NCBI RefSeq assembly: GCF_008123515.1
Contig: NZ_VSSR01000041.1
Location: forward strand, 17,006 to 81,005
Length of the DNA stretch: 64,000 nucleotides
Reading direction: 5' to 3'
From: Bradyrhizobium cytisi
Lineage (GTDB): Bacteria; Pseudomonadota; Alphaproteobacteria; Rhizobiales; Xanthobacteraceae
A program made the translations under genes and the position numbers. The notes under the pieces are model-generated. The model was given only the letters and a program-made list of their open reading frames with translations. It made no database searches and was not told the origin of the DNA. Of the stretch, positions 41,542 through 49,905 are shown piece by piece (the first letter of the stretch is position 1; each line of letters starts with the position of its first letter).

Positions 41542-42889
41542 ACCCCGCCCGCATCGCCCGCGCCGCGGAACTGTGTCGGCGGATGAGGTCCGGCACGTCC
41601 AGTCCCGGGATCGCGCCATCGACCACGGCCCAATTCCCCGCCACCATCACCCGATCGGCCCGATGCGCCCCGCACAGAACCAGTGCAGCCACGGCATCAC
41701 CGTGGCCGGAGAAGCGGAGCTCATCCAGCTTGAACAGCGCGAGGTCGGCGGCTTTGCCGACCGCGATCTCGCCCAACTCCGGCCGACCGACACACGCCGC
41801 CGAGCCCTTGGTAGCCCAACGCAGCGCATCCTTGTGGCTAACCCTGGTCACGCCGTAGCGCGCCCGCTGCAGCAGGAACGCGGCCCGCACCTCCTGCATC
41901 AGGTTCGATCCGTCGTTGGAGGCCGAGCCGTCGACGCCGATGCCGATGCCGACGCCAGCCTCTTCCATCTCGCACACCGGGCAGCATCCGGAGGCCAGCA
42001 ACTGATTGCTGCACGCACAATGGCTGATGGTGGTTTTGGCCTTGCCGAGCCGCTTCATTTCGTCGGCATTGAAGAAGATGCCGTGGGCGAGCCAGGTCCG
42101 CGAATTAAGCCAGCCGCATTGCTCGAGATAGTCGAGCGGACGGCAGCCATACTTCTGCTGGCAGAATTTGTTCTCGTCCTCGGTCTCGGCGAGATGGGTG
42201 TGCAGGCGCACGTCGAGCTTGTCGGCGAGATCGGCGGTGTCGCGCATCAGCGAGGTCGTTACCGAGAAGGGCGAGCAAGGGGCAAGCGCAATCTGCACCA
42301 TGGCATCCGCACCGTGCTGGTGATGCTTGGCGACCACGCGCGCGCTGTCGGCGAGGATCGTATCCTCGTCCTGCACGACGCTATCCGGCGGCAAGCCGCC
42401 GTCGCGCTGCGACAGGTTCATCGAACCGCGCGTCAGCAGCACGCGCACGCCGAGTCGTTTTGCGACGCCGACCTCGATGTCGACGGACTCTTCGAGCCCC
42501 GCGGGGAAAACATAGTGATGGTCGGTCGTGGTGGTGCAGCCGGACAGCAGCAGCTCGGACATCGCAAGGGTAACACCGAGCTCCAGCGATTCCGGCGTCA
42601 TCCTCGCCCATACTGGATAGAGTGCCTGCAGCCAGGGGAACAGCTCGCGGTCCATCGCCGCCGGCAGTGCCCGCGTCAGCGTCTGGTAGAAATGATGATG
42701 GGTGTTGATGAGACCCGGCAGCACGACATGCTCGCTCGCATCGAACACCGTGACATCTGCCGTCGCAGGCGTGCCGCCCACCGGCACGAGTTCAATGATT
42801 CGACCATCCCTCACGACTACACCGCGCCCGGCACCATCGGCGAGAATGGCCAGGGGATCCCTGATCCAGATCGGCTCTGCGTCGCTCAT
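41540..42889 (-). CDS. 8-oxoguanine deaminase-like amidohydrolase
   Basis: 449 residues of the TrzN/AtzA-type amidohydrolase superfamily. Metal site: LPGLINTHHHFYQTLTRALP (HxH). The downstream ligands lie in RLHTHLAETEDE and SRTWLAHGIFF; the catalytic Asp is in VGIGIGVDGSASNDGSN. The HHHFYQTLTRA and CxxC-containing segment (CACSNQLLASGCCPVCEMEE) follow the pattern I associate with bacterial 8-oxoguanine deaminases, which make urate from 8-oxoguanine. Guanine or other heterocycle deaminases are alternatives. It is divergent from the xdh genes, with a sigma-54-like element on each strand between them, and its product (urate) feeds the UraH/UraD step. Confidence 0.82.
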   Translation of the reverse strand: MSDAEPIWIRDPLAILADGAGRGVVVRDGRIIELVPVGGTPATADVTVFDASEHVVLPGLINTHHHFYQTLTRALPAAMDRELFPWLQALYPVWARMTPESLELGVTLAMSELLLSGCTTTTDHHYVFPAGLEESVDIEVGVAKRLGVRVLLTRGSMNLSQRDGGLPPDSVVQDEDTILADSARVVAKHHQHGADAMVQIALAPCSPFSVTTSLMRDTADLADKLDVRLHTHLAETEDENKFCQQKYGCRPLDYLEQCGWLNSRTWLAHGIFFNADEMKRLGKAKTTISHCACSNQLLASGCCPVCEMEEAGVGIGIGVDGSASNDGSNLMQEVRAAFLLQRARYGVTRVSHKDALRWATKGSAACVGRPELGEIAVGKAADLALFKLDELRFSGHGDAVAALVLCGAHRADRVMVAGNWAVVDGAIPGLDVPDLIRRHSSAARAMRAG

Positions 42890-42925
42890 GATCCTGTTTC
42901 TCCTCGCCCTCGTTAACGAATGGCC

Positions 42926-42941
42926 TGCAAGGCGGAGGCCA
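42926..42941 (-). promoter_or_regulatory. Sigma-54-like promoter of oxoguanine deaminase gene
   Basis: On the minus strand the sequence reads TGGCCTCCGCCTTGCA. The GG and GC are 10 bases apart as required, and the TTGCA half is perfect. It is 37 bp upstream of the ATG at 42889. Confidence 0.6.
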
Positions 42942-42979
42942 TCCCGAGCGCGTTATTGCTGCGACTTGTTGTTGCCAGT

Positions 42980-42995
42980 TGGCGCTGGTCTTGCA
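42980..42995 (+). promoter_or_regulatory. Sigma-54-like promoter of xanthine dehydrogenase-like genes
   Basis: TGGCGCTGGTCTTGCA has the invariant GG/GC pair at 10-base spacing and a perfect TTGCA. It is 47 bp upstream of the FAD-subunit gene and back to back with the opposite-strand element at 42926. Confidence 0.7.
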
Positions 42996-43042
42996 AGACT
43001 TTCCGGGAGAATAATGCGTTCAGTAGAAGCGTTGGCGCAGCC

Positions 43043-43870
43043 ATGGACTTGAATACCATCACAGCGGTCGCCCATCCGCAAACGCGCGCGCAATTGCCCG
43101 CTTGGACGCCAGGTGATGCTTGGCTCGCGGGCGGCACGTGGCTGTTCTCGGAGCCGCAAGTCCACCTCACCCGGCTGGTCGATCTCACCGATCTGAAATG
43201 GCCGGCGTTGACGATCACCGAGAGCCACCTCGGCATCGCCGCCACCTGCACAATCTCGCAACTCGATGCGCTCACCTGCCCCACCGACTGGCTCGCGGCG
43301 CCGCTGATCAGCCAATGCTGCCGCGCTTTTCTCGCCTCCTTCAAGATCTGGAAGACGGCGACCGTGGGCGGCAATCTCTGCATGTCGCTGCCGGCAGGAC
43401 CCATGATCTCGCTCACCGCCGCGCTCGATGGCGTCTGCACGATCTGGAAAGCCGGCGGCGGCGAGCAGAGGATTCCGATCGTCGAATTCGTCACGGGCAA
43501 CCAGCGCAACCGCCTGTCGCCGGGCGATCTGCTGCGGCAGATCGACATTCCACTTGCCGCACTGAAGCGCCGCTCCGCGTTTCGCCAGATCTCGCTCGCG
43601 CCGGTCGGCCGCTCCGCGGCCCTTCTGATCGGAAGCCTTGACAGCGCTGGCGCGCTGAAGCTCACCGTGACCGCATCGACCGTGCGCCCGATTCCGTTGT
43701 CGTTTCCAAAGCCACCCGATGCGAACGCGCTTCGCTCGGCAATAGCCGAGGCAATCACGGATGATCTCTATCACACCGACATTCATGGCAAGCCGCTCTG
43801 GCGCAAGCACATGACGCTGCGGCTCGCCGAGGAGATCCGCGTCGAGCTCCTGGGAGCAACGCCGCCATGA
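43043..43870 (+). CDS. Xanthine dehydrogenase-type FAD-binding subunit
   Basis: 275 residues. The FAD_binding_5 motif LAGGTWLFSEPQVHLTRLVD (~30-50) and the second FAD motif TATVGGNLCMSLPAGPMISL (~108-128) are present, followed by a CO_deh_flav_C-like domain (APVGRSAALLIGSLDSAG). The start ATG at 43043 gives MDLNTITAVAHPQTRAQLPA; a longer upstream frame lacks a ribosome site. The subunit passes electrons from FeS clusters to NAD. Its stop overlaps the start of the FeS-Mo subunit gene by 4 bp, so the two form one enzyme. Confidence 0.88.
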   Translation: MDLNTITAVAHPQTRAQLPAWTPGDAWLAGGTWLFSEPQVHLTRLVDLTDLKWPALTITESHLGIAATCTISQLDALTCPTDWLAAPLISQCCRAFLASFKIWKTATVGGNLCMSLPAGPMISLTAALDGVCTIWKAGGGEQRIPIVEFVTGNQRNRLSPGDLLRQIDIPLAALKRRSAFRQISLAPVGRSAALLIGSLDSAGALKLTVTASTVRPIPLSFPKPPDANALRSAIAEAITDDLYHTDIHGKPLWRKHMTLRLAEEIRVELLGATPP

Positions 43871-46593
43871 GCTTCGAGGTCAATGGCGCGACATTTCCGC
43901 AAGCCCCACGCGCCGGCCAGTGCCTGCGCACGTTCCTGCGCGAGCTTGGCCATTTCGGGGTGAAGAAAGGCTGCGACGCCGGCGACTGTGGCGCCTGCAC
44001 CGTGCTGCTCGACGGTGAGCCCGTGCACAGCTGCCTGATCCCCGCGTTTCGCGCAGCCGGACGCGCAATCACCACGATCGAAGGTCTCGGCGGCGAACGC
44101 GGCGCGCACCCGATGCAGCAAGCCTTCCTCGACGCGCAGGGATTCCAGTGCGGCTTCTGCACGGCCGGCATGATCCTCACCTGCGCCACGCTGGACCAGG
44201 CGCAGCGCACCGATCTCGGCGCCGCGCTGAAGGGCAACATCTGTCGCTGCACTGGCTATGGCGCGATCGAGGACGCGATCCACGGCAAGACCAATGTCGA
44301 TGATAGCGTCGAGGCCGGCGGCGCGTTCGGCCGCAGCCTGCCGGCGCCCGCGGGCCCGGACGTCGTCCGCGGCACGGCGCGCTACACATTTGACACGCAG
44401 GTCGAAGGCCTGCTGCACATCAAGCTTCTGCGGTCGCCGCATGCGCATGCCAGGATTGTCGCGATCGACAGATCGGCGGCAATGGCCGTGCCCGGCGTGC
44501 GCACGATCCTGACGCACGAGGACGCCCCATCGGTGCTGTTCTCGACTGCGCGGCACGAGAAGGACTGGATGGACCCCGAGGACACCCGCATCCTCGACGA
44601 CGTTGTCCGCTTCATCGGCCAGAAGGTCGCCGCCGTCGTCGCCGAAAGCGAAGGCGCTGCCGAGGAGGCATGCCGATTGCTGAAGGTCGATTACGAGATT
44701 TTGCCTGCGCTGATCGATCCCGAACAGGCAATGATGCCGGGCGCGCCGCTCGTGCATCCCGATCGGACCGGCCCGAATCGCGTCGCCGACGCGCAGCGCA
44801 ATCTCGTCGCGGAGACGCATGGCGAATTTGGCGACGTTGCCTCGGCCCTCGCCACATCTGCCGTCACCTACGAGGCCACCTTCCACAGCCACCGTGTGCA
44901 GCACGCGGCGCTGGAGACCCATGGCGGGCTCGCCTGGCTTGACGATGCAGGTGTCCTCAACGTCCGCACCTCGACACAAGTGCCGTTCCTGACCCGGCGT
45001 GCGCTCTCGGACATCTTTCAACTTCCCATCGACAAGGTCCGTGTGTTCTGCGAGCGCGTCGGCGGCGGCTTTGGCGGCAAGCAGGAGATGTTCGTCGAGG
45101 ACATCCTGGCACTCGCCGCGCTGAAGACGGAGCGGCCCGTCAAGCTCGAGCTCACGCGTGAGGAACAGTTCATCGCGACCTCGACGCGGCACCCGATGCG
45201 GGTCCACATCAAGGCCGGCGCCGATGCCGACGGCAGGCTCACCGCGCTACAGCTCGACGTGCTCTCCAATACCGGCGCTTACGGCAATCACGCCGGCCCC
45301 GTGATGTTCCACTCGCTGTCCGAGTCCATTGCCGTCTATAATTGCCCGAACAAGAAGGTGGACGGCTTTGCGGTCTACACCAACACGGTGCCGGCGGGCG
45401 CATTTCGCGGCTATGGCCTGCCGCAGACGCTGATCGCGGTCGAGGCCGCGATCGACGAGCTGGCCAAGCAGCTCGGCATCAACCCTTACGAGATGCGCCG
45501 GCGCAACATCGTCAAGCCCGGCAATCCCATGCTGTCGCCGCCGCCGTCGGAATATCACGACGTGCTGTACGGCTCGTACGGTCTCGACCAGTGCATCGAC
45601 CTCGTCGAGCGCGCGATGCAGGCCGATGGCCCGCAGCCCGAGCTGTCGGGCGAATGGCTGATCGGTGATGGCGTTGCCTTGACCATGATCGACACGGTGC
45701 CGCCGGCCGGCCACATCGCCGACGCGATGATCGCGCTCAACGACGATGGCGACTTCGATCTCACCGTCGGCACCGCCGAGTTCGGCAACGGCACCAGCAC
45801 CGTGCACGGGCAGATCGCCGCGACCGTTCTCGCGACCACCGTCGACAGGATCCGCCAGCGCCAGTCCGACACCGCCCATGGCGGCCACGACACCGGCGCC
45901 TATGGCAGCACGGGCATTTTCGTTGCCGGCAAGGCGACGCAAGCCGCAGCCATGCAGCTTGCGACCGAATTGAAGGCGGCCGCCGCCAGCGCATGGCTTT
46001 GCGATGCCGCGACCTGCACGCTCGAGGGCGAGTTCGTCGTCAGCGGCGTGCGGCGAATGTCCTTTACCGAGCTGGCGAAGCTCGCGCGCGAGGCGGGTCG
46101 TCCGCTCGTCGCGCACGGCAATTCCGAGGGAACGCCGAGATCCGTCGGCTTCAACGTGCAGGGCTTTCGCATCGCCGTGAACAAGGGCACCGGCGAGATC
46201 AGCATTCTCAGGAGCGTGCAGGCAGCGGATGCGGGCGTTGTCGCCAATCCCATGCAGTGCCGCGGCCAGGTCGAGGGCGGTGTTGCGCAGGCGCTTGGTG
46301 CTGCGCTCTACGAGGAAATGGTGATCGATGCGAATGGCCGCGTCACCAATCCCAAATTCCGCGACTACCATCTGCCGTCCTTCGCGGACGTGCCGCGCAC
46401 GGAAGTGTTGTTCGCCGAGACATCCGACATGATCGGACCGTTAGGGGCGAAGTCGATGAGCGAGAGCCCGTACAATCCGGTCGCAGCCGCACTGGGCAAT
46501 GCGATTGCCGATGCCACCGGCATCCGCTTCACCGCACCGCCGTTCAAGCCGGATCGGTTGTTTCCGGCGCTGCACGAGAAGTTCGGCGACTAA
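43867..46593 (+). CDS. Molybdenum hydroxylase (xanthine dehydrogenase-like) with fused 2Fe-2S and Mo-cofactor subunits
   Basis: 908 residues. Residues 1-~150 form the iron-sulfur unit. Plant-type cluster: Cys36, 41, 44, 56 (GVKKGCDAGDCGACTVLLDG); second cluster: Cys94, 97, 125, 127 (GFQCGFCTAG, GNICRCTGYG). From ~165 the Mo-binding subunit starts (VVRGTARYTFDTQVEGLLHI), with RVGGGFGGKQEMFVEDILAL, TVPAGAFRGYGLPQTLIAVE and the active-site Glu866 in LGAKSMSESPYNPVA. Purine-type xanthine dehydrogenases normally keep these parts as XdhA/B or as three chains. Here FeS and Mo are fused and FAD is separate. The Mo site Glu is kept, so it should be active. Context points to hypoxanthine/xanthine to urate, but substrate is inferred. 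Its stop overlaps that of the convergent uraD-uraH gene. Confidence 0.88.
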   Translation: MSFEVNGATFPQAPRAGQCLRTFLRELGHFGVKKGCDAGDCGACTVLLDGEPVHSCLIPAFRAAGRAITTIEGLGGERGAHPMQQAFLDAQGFQCGFCTAGMILTCATLDQAQRTDLGAALKGNICRCTGYGAIEDAIHGKTNVDDSVEAGGAFGRSLPAPAGPDVVRGTARYTFDTQVEGLLHIKLLRSPHAHARIVAIDRSAAMAVPGVRTILTHEDAPSVLFSTARHEKDWMDPEDTRILDDVVRFIGQKVAAVVAESEGAAEEACRLLKVDYEILPALIDPEQAMMPGAPLVHPDRTGPNRVADAQRNLVAETHGEFGDVASALATSAVTYEATFHSHRVQHAALETHGGLAWLDDAGVLNVRTSTQVPFLTRRALSDIFQLPIDKVRVFCERVGGGFGGKQEMFVEDILALAALKTERPVKLELTREEQFIATSTRHPMRVHIKAGADADGRLTALQLDVLSNTGAYGNHAGPVMFHSLSESIAVYNCPNKKVDGFAVYTNTVPAGAFRGYGLPQTLIAVEAAIDELAKQLGINPYEMRRRNIVKPGNPMLSPPPSEYHDVLYGSYGLDQCIDLVERAMQADGPQPELSGEWLIGDGVALTMIDTVPPAGHIADAMIALNDDGDFDLTVGTAEFGNGTSTVHGQIAATVLATTVDRIRQRQSDTAHGGHDTGAYGSTGIFVAGKATQAAAMQLATELKAAAASAWLCDAATCTLEGEFVVSGVRRMSFTELAKLAREAGRPLVAHGNSEGTPRSVGFNVQGFRIAVNKGTGEISILRSVQAADAGVVANPMQCRGQVEGGVAQALGAALYEEMVIDANGRVTNPKFRDYHLPSFADVPRTEVLFAETSDMIGPLGAKSMSESPYNPVAAALGNAIADATGIRFTAPPFKPDRLFPALHEKFGD

Positions 46594-47477
46594 CTGCCGC
46601 GATAGGTCGAATAGCTCCAGGGCGTCACCAGCAGCGGCACGTGATAGTGGCTCTCCGGCTCGCTGATCGCGAACCGCAGCGGGATATCGTCGAGGAATGG
46701 CGGATCTGACAGCTGCACGTTGCGCTCGGCGTAGTATTTGGCGACGCTGAAGCGAAGCTCGTAGCGGCCGATCGGCAGCGGACGCCCGCCGATCAGCGGC
46801 TGGTCAGTGCGGCCGTCTACATTGGTGAGGGTGCGCGCGATGACGCGGCTCTCGCCGAGACTCGCGAGCTCAATCAACTCGACCGCGATGCCCGGCGCGG
46901 GCTTGCCCGCGTGATTATCGAGCACATGCGTCGAGAGCCGGCCGTGCACCTTGAGCTTGTCATCCGCGATGACGAGCTGGTCGAGCCGCAGAGCAGCGAT
47001 ACGAGATATTTCCTCGAGGGCGCGGCGTGTCTCGGTCTTAGCGATGTTCTGCAGTCGCGCCTCGAAGTCCTGCAGGATGGAATCCTTGGTGTGCCGGCGC
47101 GCGCAGACGATATACGGGATGCCAAATTTTTCGCGATACGCATTGTTCGCCCGCTCAAAGGCCGCATATTCGGTGTCCGACAGACGGTCGAGACCGGCGC
47201 TGTTCTGCTCGGCACTCGAGTCAGGCGTGAGTCCCGCTGCGCGCTGGGTCTTGTTGGCGAGGTCGGGATGCGCGCGTATCAGCGCCAGTTGCACCTCGGG
47301 CTCAGCGCTCGCGATCGCCGCCTTGATCGCGTCGAGCAGTGGATTGATGCCGGCAAACGGACGGCGCGCCGCGGCTTCTTGAGCAATCCAAGGCGAATAT
47401 TCGACCACGTTTTCAAGTACAGCGACGAAATCGTCGAAGCTCGCGGCATTGAGATCAGACAAGGCGATCTGCGACAT
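46590..47477 (-). CDS. Fused OHCU decarboxylase (UraD) - 5-hydroxyisourate hydrolase (UraH)
   Basis: 295 residues from the ATG at 47477 (AGGGAAG upstream). Residues 1-~165 are UraD, with the catalytic His70 in LALIRAHPDLANKTQRAAGL and FGIPYIVCARRHTKDSIL. Residues ~178-295 are UraH (transthyretin-like): GRLSTHVLDNHAGKPAPGIA, ESHYHVPLLVTPWSYSTYRG, ending in the diagnostic YRGS. The two activities turn 5-hydroxyisourate into (S)-allantoin in consecutive steps, so a single chain makes sense. The order UraD-UraH is known from other alphaproteobacteria. No urate oxidase (uricase, PuuD or HpxO) gene is visible in the window. Confidence 0.93.
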   Translation of the reverse strand: MSQIALSDLNAASFDDFVAVLENVVEYSPWIAQEAAARRPFAGINPLLDAIKAAIASAEPEVQLALIRAHPDLANKTQRAAGLTPDSSAEQNSAGLDRLSDTEYAAFERANNAYREKFGIPYIVCARRHTKDSILQDFEARLQNIAKTETRRALEEISRIAALRLDQLVIADDKLKVHGRLSTHVLDNHAGKPAPGIAVELIELASLGESRVIARTLTNVDGRTDQPLIGGRPLPIGRYELRFSVAKYYAERNVQLSDPPFLDDIPLRFAISEPESHYHVPLLVTPWSYSTYRGS

Positions 47478-47484
47478 TGCTTCC

Positions 47485-48420
47485 CTACCCGATCTCGAAC
47501 GCGTCGGTGGCAAGATGCGCAAGCTTGTCGTGCCAATGCTGCGCGATCTGCAGTCGCGTCGGCACCCAGACGCGCTCGTGCTTGCCGATGTAGTCGAGGA
47601 AGCGGATCAGGCCCGCGGCGCGACCGGGCCGGCCGGCGAGACGGCAGTGCAGCCCCACCGACATCATCTTCGGCGCGGTCTCGCCTTCGGCATAGAGCAC
47701 GTCGAAGGCATCCTTCAGATAGGTATAGAACTGCTCGCCCTCGGCAAAGCCCTGCGGATTGATGAAGCGCATGTCGTTGGCGTCTAACGTATAGGGAATG
47801 ATGAGCTGCTTGCCCGTCGCGCCCTTGATCCAATAGGGCAGATCGTCGGCATAGGAATCGCAGAGATAGAGGAAGCCGCCCTCCTCCATCAGCAGACGGT
47901 TGGTGTTGATCGAGGAGCGCCCGGTGTACCAACCGAGCGGCCGCGAACCGGTCGCCTCGGTATGGACGCGGATCGACTCGGCAATCTCGGCGCGCTCCTG
48001 CGCTTGCGTCATGTCCTTGTGCTCGATCCATTTCAGGCTGTGGCTCGCGATATCCCAGTCGGACTCCTTCATCGCGGCGACGATTTCCGGATTGCGCTTC
48101 AGCGCGGTGGCGACACCGAACACGGTGGTCGGCCATTTGCGCTCGTTGAATATCCGCCACAGCCGCCAGAAGCCGGCGCGCGAGCCATATTCGAACATGG
48201 ATTCGATATTGGCATGACGCTGGCCGGGCCAGGGCTGCGCGCCCAGCACGTCGGACAGGAACGCTTCCGACGCGCGGTCACCGTGCAAAATGTTGTTCTC
48301 GCCGCCTTCCTCGAAATTGACGACGAACTGCACCGCGACCCGCGCGTTGCCGGGCCATTGCGGATGCGGCGGATTGCGGCCGTAACCGCGGAGATCGCGC
48401 GGGTAGCGGGCGTCGGTCAC
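47485..48420 (-). CDS. puuE: Allantoinase PuuE (polysaccharide deacetylase fold)
   Basis: 311 residues. Family features are YPRDLRGYGRNPPHPQWPGN at the N-terminus, FVVNFEEGGENNILHGDRAS, EYGSRAGFWRLWRIFNERKW, DIASHSLKWIEH, and PLGWYTGRSSINTNRLLMEE. PuuE is the cofactor-independent allantoinase unrelated to the metallo-AllB; it hydrolyses allantoin to allantoate, the substrate of AllC. It lies 7 bp upstream of the UraD-UraH start and 0 bp after the DUF3830 gene, so the three genes are one operon. Confidence 0.93.
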   Translation of the reverse strand: MTDARYPRDLRGYGRNPPHPQWPGNARVAVQFVVNFEEGGENNILHGDRASEAFLSDVLGAQPWPGQRHANIESMFEYGSRAGFWRLWRIFNERKWPTTVFGVATALKRNPEIVAAMKESDWDIASHSLKWIEHKDMTQAQERAEIAESIRVHTEATGSRPLGWYTGRSSINTNRLLMEEGGFLYLCDSYADDLPYWIKGATGKQLIIPYTLDANDMRFINPQGFAEGEQFYTYLKDAFDVLYAEGETAPKMMSVGLHCRLAGRPGRAAGLIRFLDYIGKHERVWVPTRLQIAQHWHDKLAHLATDAFEIG

Positions 48421-48834
48421 TCAGACTTCCTCGAAGCGGATCGGCAGTGCGCCCTTCCACAGCACGCTCTTGCCCAGCGTCGCGAGATTCTCGAGGCCCG
48501 AGGTTACCGTGATGAAGTGGTTGCCGGCGAGCTGGCCCATCTTGCTGGCGAAATGCACGCCGCCATAGGCCATCAGGATTTCGGTCTCGCTGATGCCGCC
48601 GGGATAGAGGATGATCTGGCCGGGCGCGGGATAGCTGGTGTGGTTCTCGTAGCCGACGCCGAAGTCGAGATCGCCGAGCGGCATCCAGACGCCTTCGCCG
48701 CTCCAGCGCACATGGATGATATGGCTCTCGAACGGCAGCGCCTTGCGGAACGCCGCGACGGTCTTGGGCGCCGCCTGCTCCTCGAAGCGGGCGTCGAAGG
48801 TGAAATCGCCGGCGCGGATAACGAGTTTGCTCAT
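48421..48834 (-). CDS. DUF3830 (cyclophilin-like fold) protein
   Basis: 137 residues from the ATG at 48834. Motifs: FEEQAAPKTVAAFRKALPFE, IIHVRWSGEGVWMPLGDLDF, GGISETEILMAYGGVHFASK. DUF3830 proteins have a cyclophilin-like barrel and often occur in purine or hydantoin degradation loci, but their function is not established. It is the first gene of the operon with puuE and uraD-uraH, its stop directly adjoining the puuE start. A sigma-54-like element lies 46 bp upstream. Confidence 0.8.
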   Translation of the reverse strand: MSKLVIRAGDFTFDARFEEQAAPKTVAAFRKALPFESHIIHVRWSGEGVWMPLGDLDFGVGYENHTSYPAPGQIILYPGGISETEILMAYGGVHFASKMGQLAGNHFITVTSGLENLATLGKSVLWKGALPIRFEEV

Positions 48835-48879
48835 CTCATCTCTCTGGATCGGGGACGGTGGCCCCACGGGGAACTTGCA

Positions 48880-48895
48880 AGCAAAGAGCATTCCA
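48880..48895 (-). promoter_or_regulatory. Sigma-54-like promoter of DUF3830-puuE-uraDH operon
   Basis: On the minus strand the sequence reads TGGAATGCTCTTTGCT. GG and GC have the required 10-base spacing and TTGCT is a good -12 half; CAC is replaced by AAT in the -24 half. It is 46 bp before the DUF3830 start. Confidence 0.5.
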
Positions 48896-48924
48896 GCGAG
48901 CTTCGCGCAAGTGGCGCTCGCTCC

Positions 48925-49203
48925 TCACCTGCGGTCGTAAGACCAGCCGAACAGACCGCTCCGCCGCACCTCAGGCTCGGACTCGGCAGCCGGTGCGGGC
49001 GCCTCCTTCAGTTCCGCCTGCGGCGGGGGCGGAGGCGGCGCCGGCAGGTTCTCGCACTTCATGGAATAGACCAGCTTGCCGTCCGCGGTGCGTCCGATCG
49101 GCGCGCAGGGGTCGGGACGCGCCGCCGAGGTTTTGGGAGCAGGTTTCACCTGCGCCACAGCCGGCGAGGCGATCAAAAGCAGGACCAGCAGATATTTCGA
49201 CAT
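48925..49203 (-). CDS. Small exported Pro-rich protein of unknown function (92 aa)
   Basis: A signal peptide (MSKYLLVLLLIASPAVA) precedes a mature part with two cysteines (PDPCAPIGRTADGKLVYSMK, CEN), a proline run (PAPPPPPPQAE) and a basic, aromatic C-terminus (RRSGLFGWSYDRR). The Pro-rich spacer suggests a surface or periplasmic tether. A start at 49227 is possible but would add residues before the signal peptide. No family recognised. Confidence 0.65.
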   Translation of the reverse strand: MSKYLLVLLLIASPAVAQVKPAPKTSAARPDPCAPIGRTADGKLVYSMKCENLPAPPPPPPQAELKEAPAPAAESEPEVRRSGLFGWSYDRR

Positions 49204-49453
49204 CGTTGTCGCGCCTGAAACCTTCATTGGCCCTATTCAACGGGATTGCGCCGGTCAAGTCCATCGGGCCCGGCCGGGCGATTGCCGAATATTTAGCCGG
49301 GACCAAAAAAGTTGCTCGCCCCATCGTGAGGCCGCGTTGCCGATCGTGAAGCCGGCGACGGTGACACTCGGCCGGACGCATCGCCATGTGAGCGTCAACG
49401 ACGCGCAGATGAGATCGTCCTCAGTCGGAAGCGTCGTCACGGGAGAAACAACC

Positions 49454-49672
49454 ATGCAGAAGACTCTTGCCATTCTTGGCGCTACGCTGATAACCGCCAT
49501 CACCATCCAGACCGCCGCGGCGAGCGACCGTCATCACGCCCGCAAGCCCCAGCCTGCTCCCATCACCCAATCGGTCCGCGACTCCAACGCCGCCGTGTGG
49601 CCATCGCAGCCGACCGTCCCCGACTGGTCGCGCTACGCCAACGGCGCAATGTCGGCGCCTGCGGGCAGGTGA
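49454..49672 (+). CDS. Small exported protein of unknown function (72 aa)
   Basis: The ATG has GGGAGA upstream. The signal peptide (MQKTLAILGATLITAITIQT, cleavage after AAAS) precedes about 48 mature residues rich in His/Pro/Arg (DRHHARKPQPAPITQSVRD, AAVWPSQPTVPDWSRYANG). Similar short secreted proteins are common in Bradyrhizobium. Function unknown. Confidence 0.6.
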   Translation: MQKTLAILGATLITAITIQTAAASDRHHARKPQPAPITQSVRDSNAAVWPSQPTVPDWSRYANGAMSAPAGR

Positions 49673-49705
49673 TGTTGGGAGGGTAGAGCGCGGTTGCTCC
49701 AACCT

Positions 49706-49784
49706 CGTCCTTGCGAGCGCAGCGAGGCAATCCAGAGTCTTTCCGCGGGACAGACTGGATTGCTTCGCTGCGCTCGCAATGACG
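49706..49784. repeat. Dispersed palindromic repeat (TTGCGAGCGCAGCGA type)
   Basis: The arm CTTGCGAGCGCAGCGAGGCA pairs with TGCTTCGCTGCGCTCGCAAT with few mismatches, and CCAGAGTCT...AGACTGG pairs inside. I recognise this as an abundant Bradyrhizobium intergenic palindrome. Confidence 0.8.
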
Positions 49785-49905
49785 GAGCAAGGGGCGGCAT
49801 TGCCATCCTCCAATGCATGTTCCAACTCGCAGACACACCTTCGCATTCTCGCGGCTGATTTCGCCCGAGCTTTGCCTGGTCACTCCACCCTCTTGTCCAA
49901 GAGGG

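Noticed and set aside
42913..43810. Two long minus-strand frames opposite the FAD subunit gene
   Set aside because: Shadows of the FAD subunit; the plus-strand frame has the flavin motifs.
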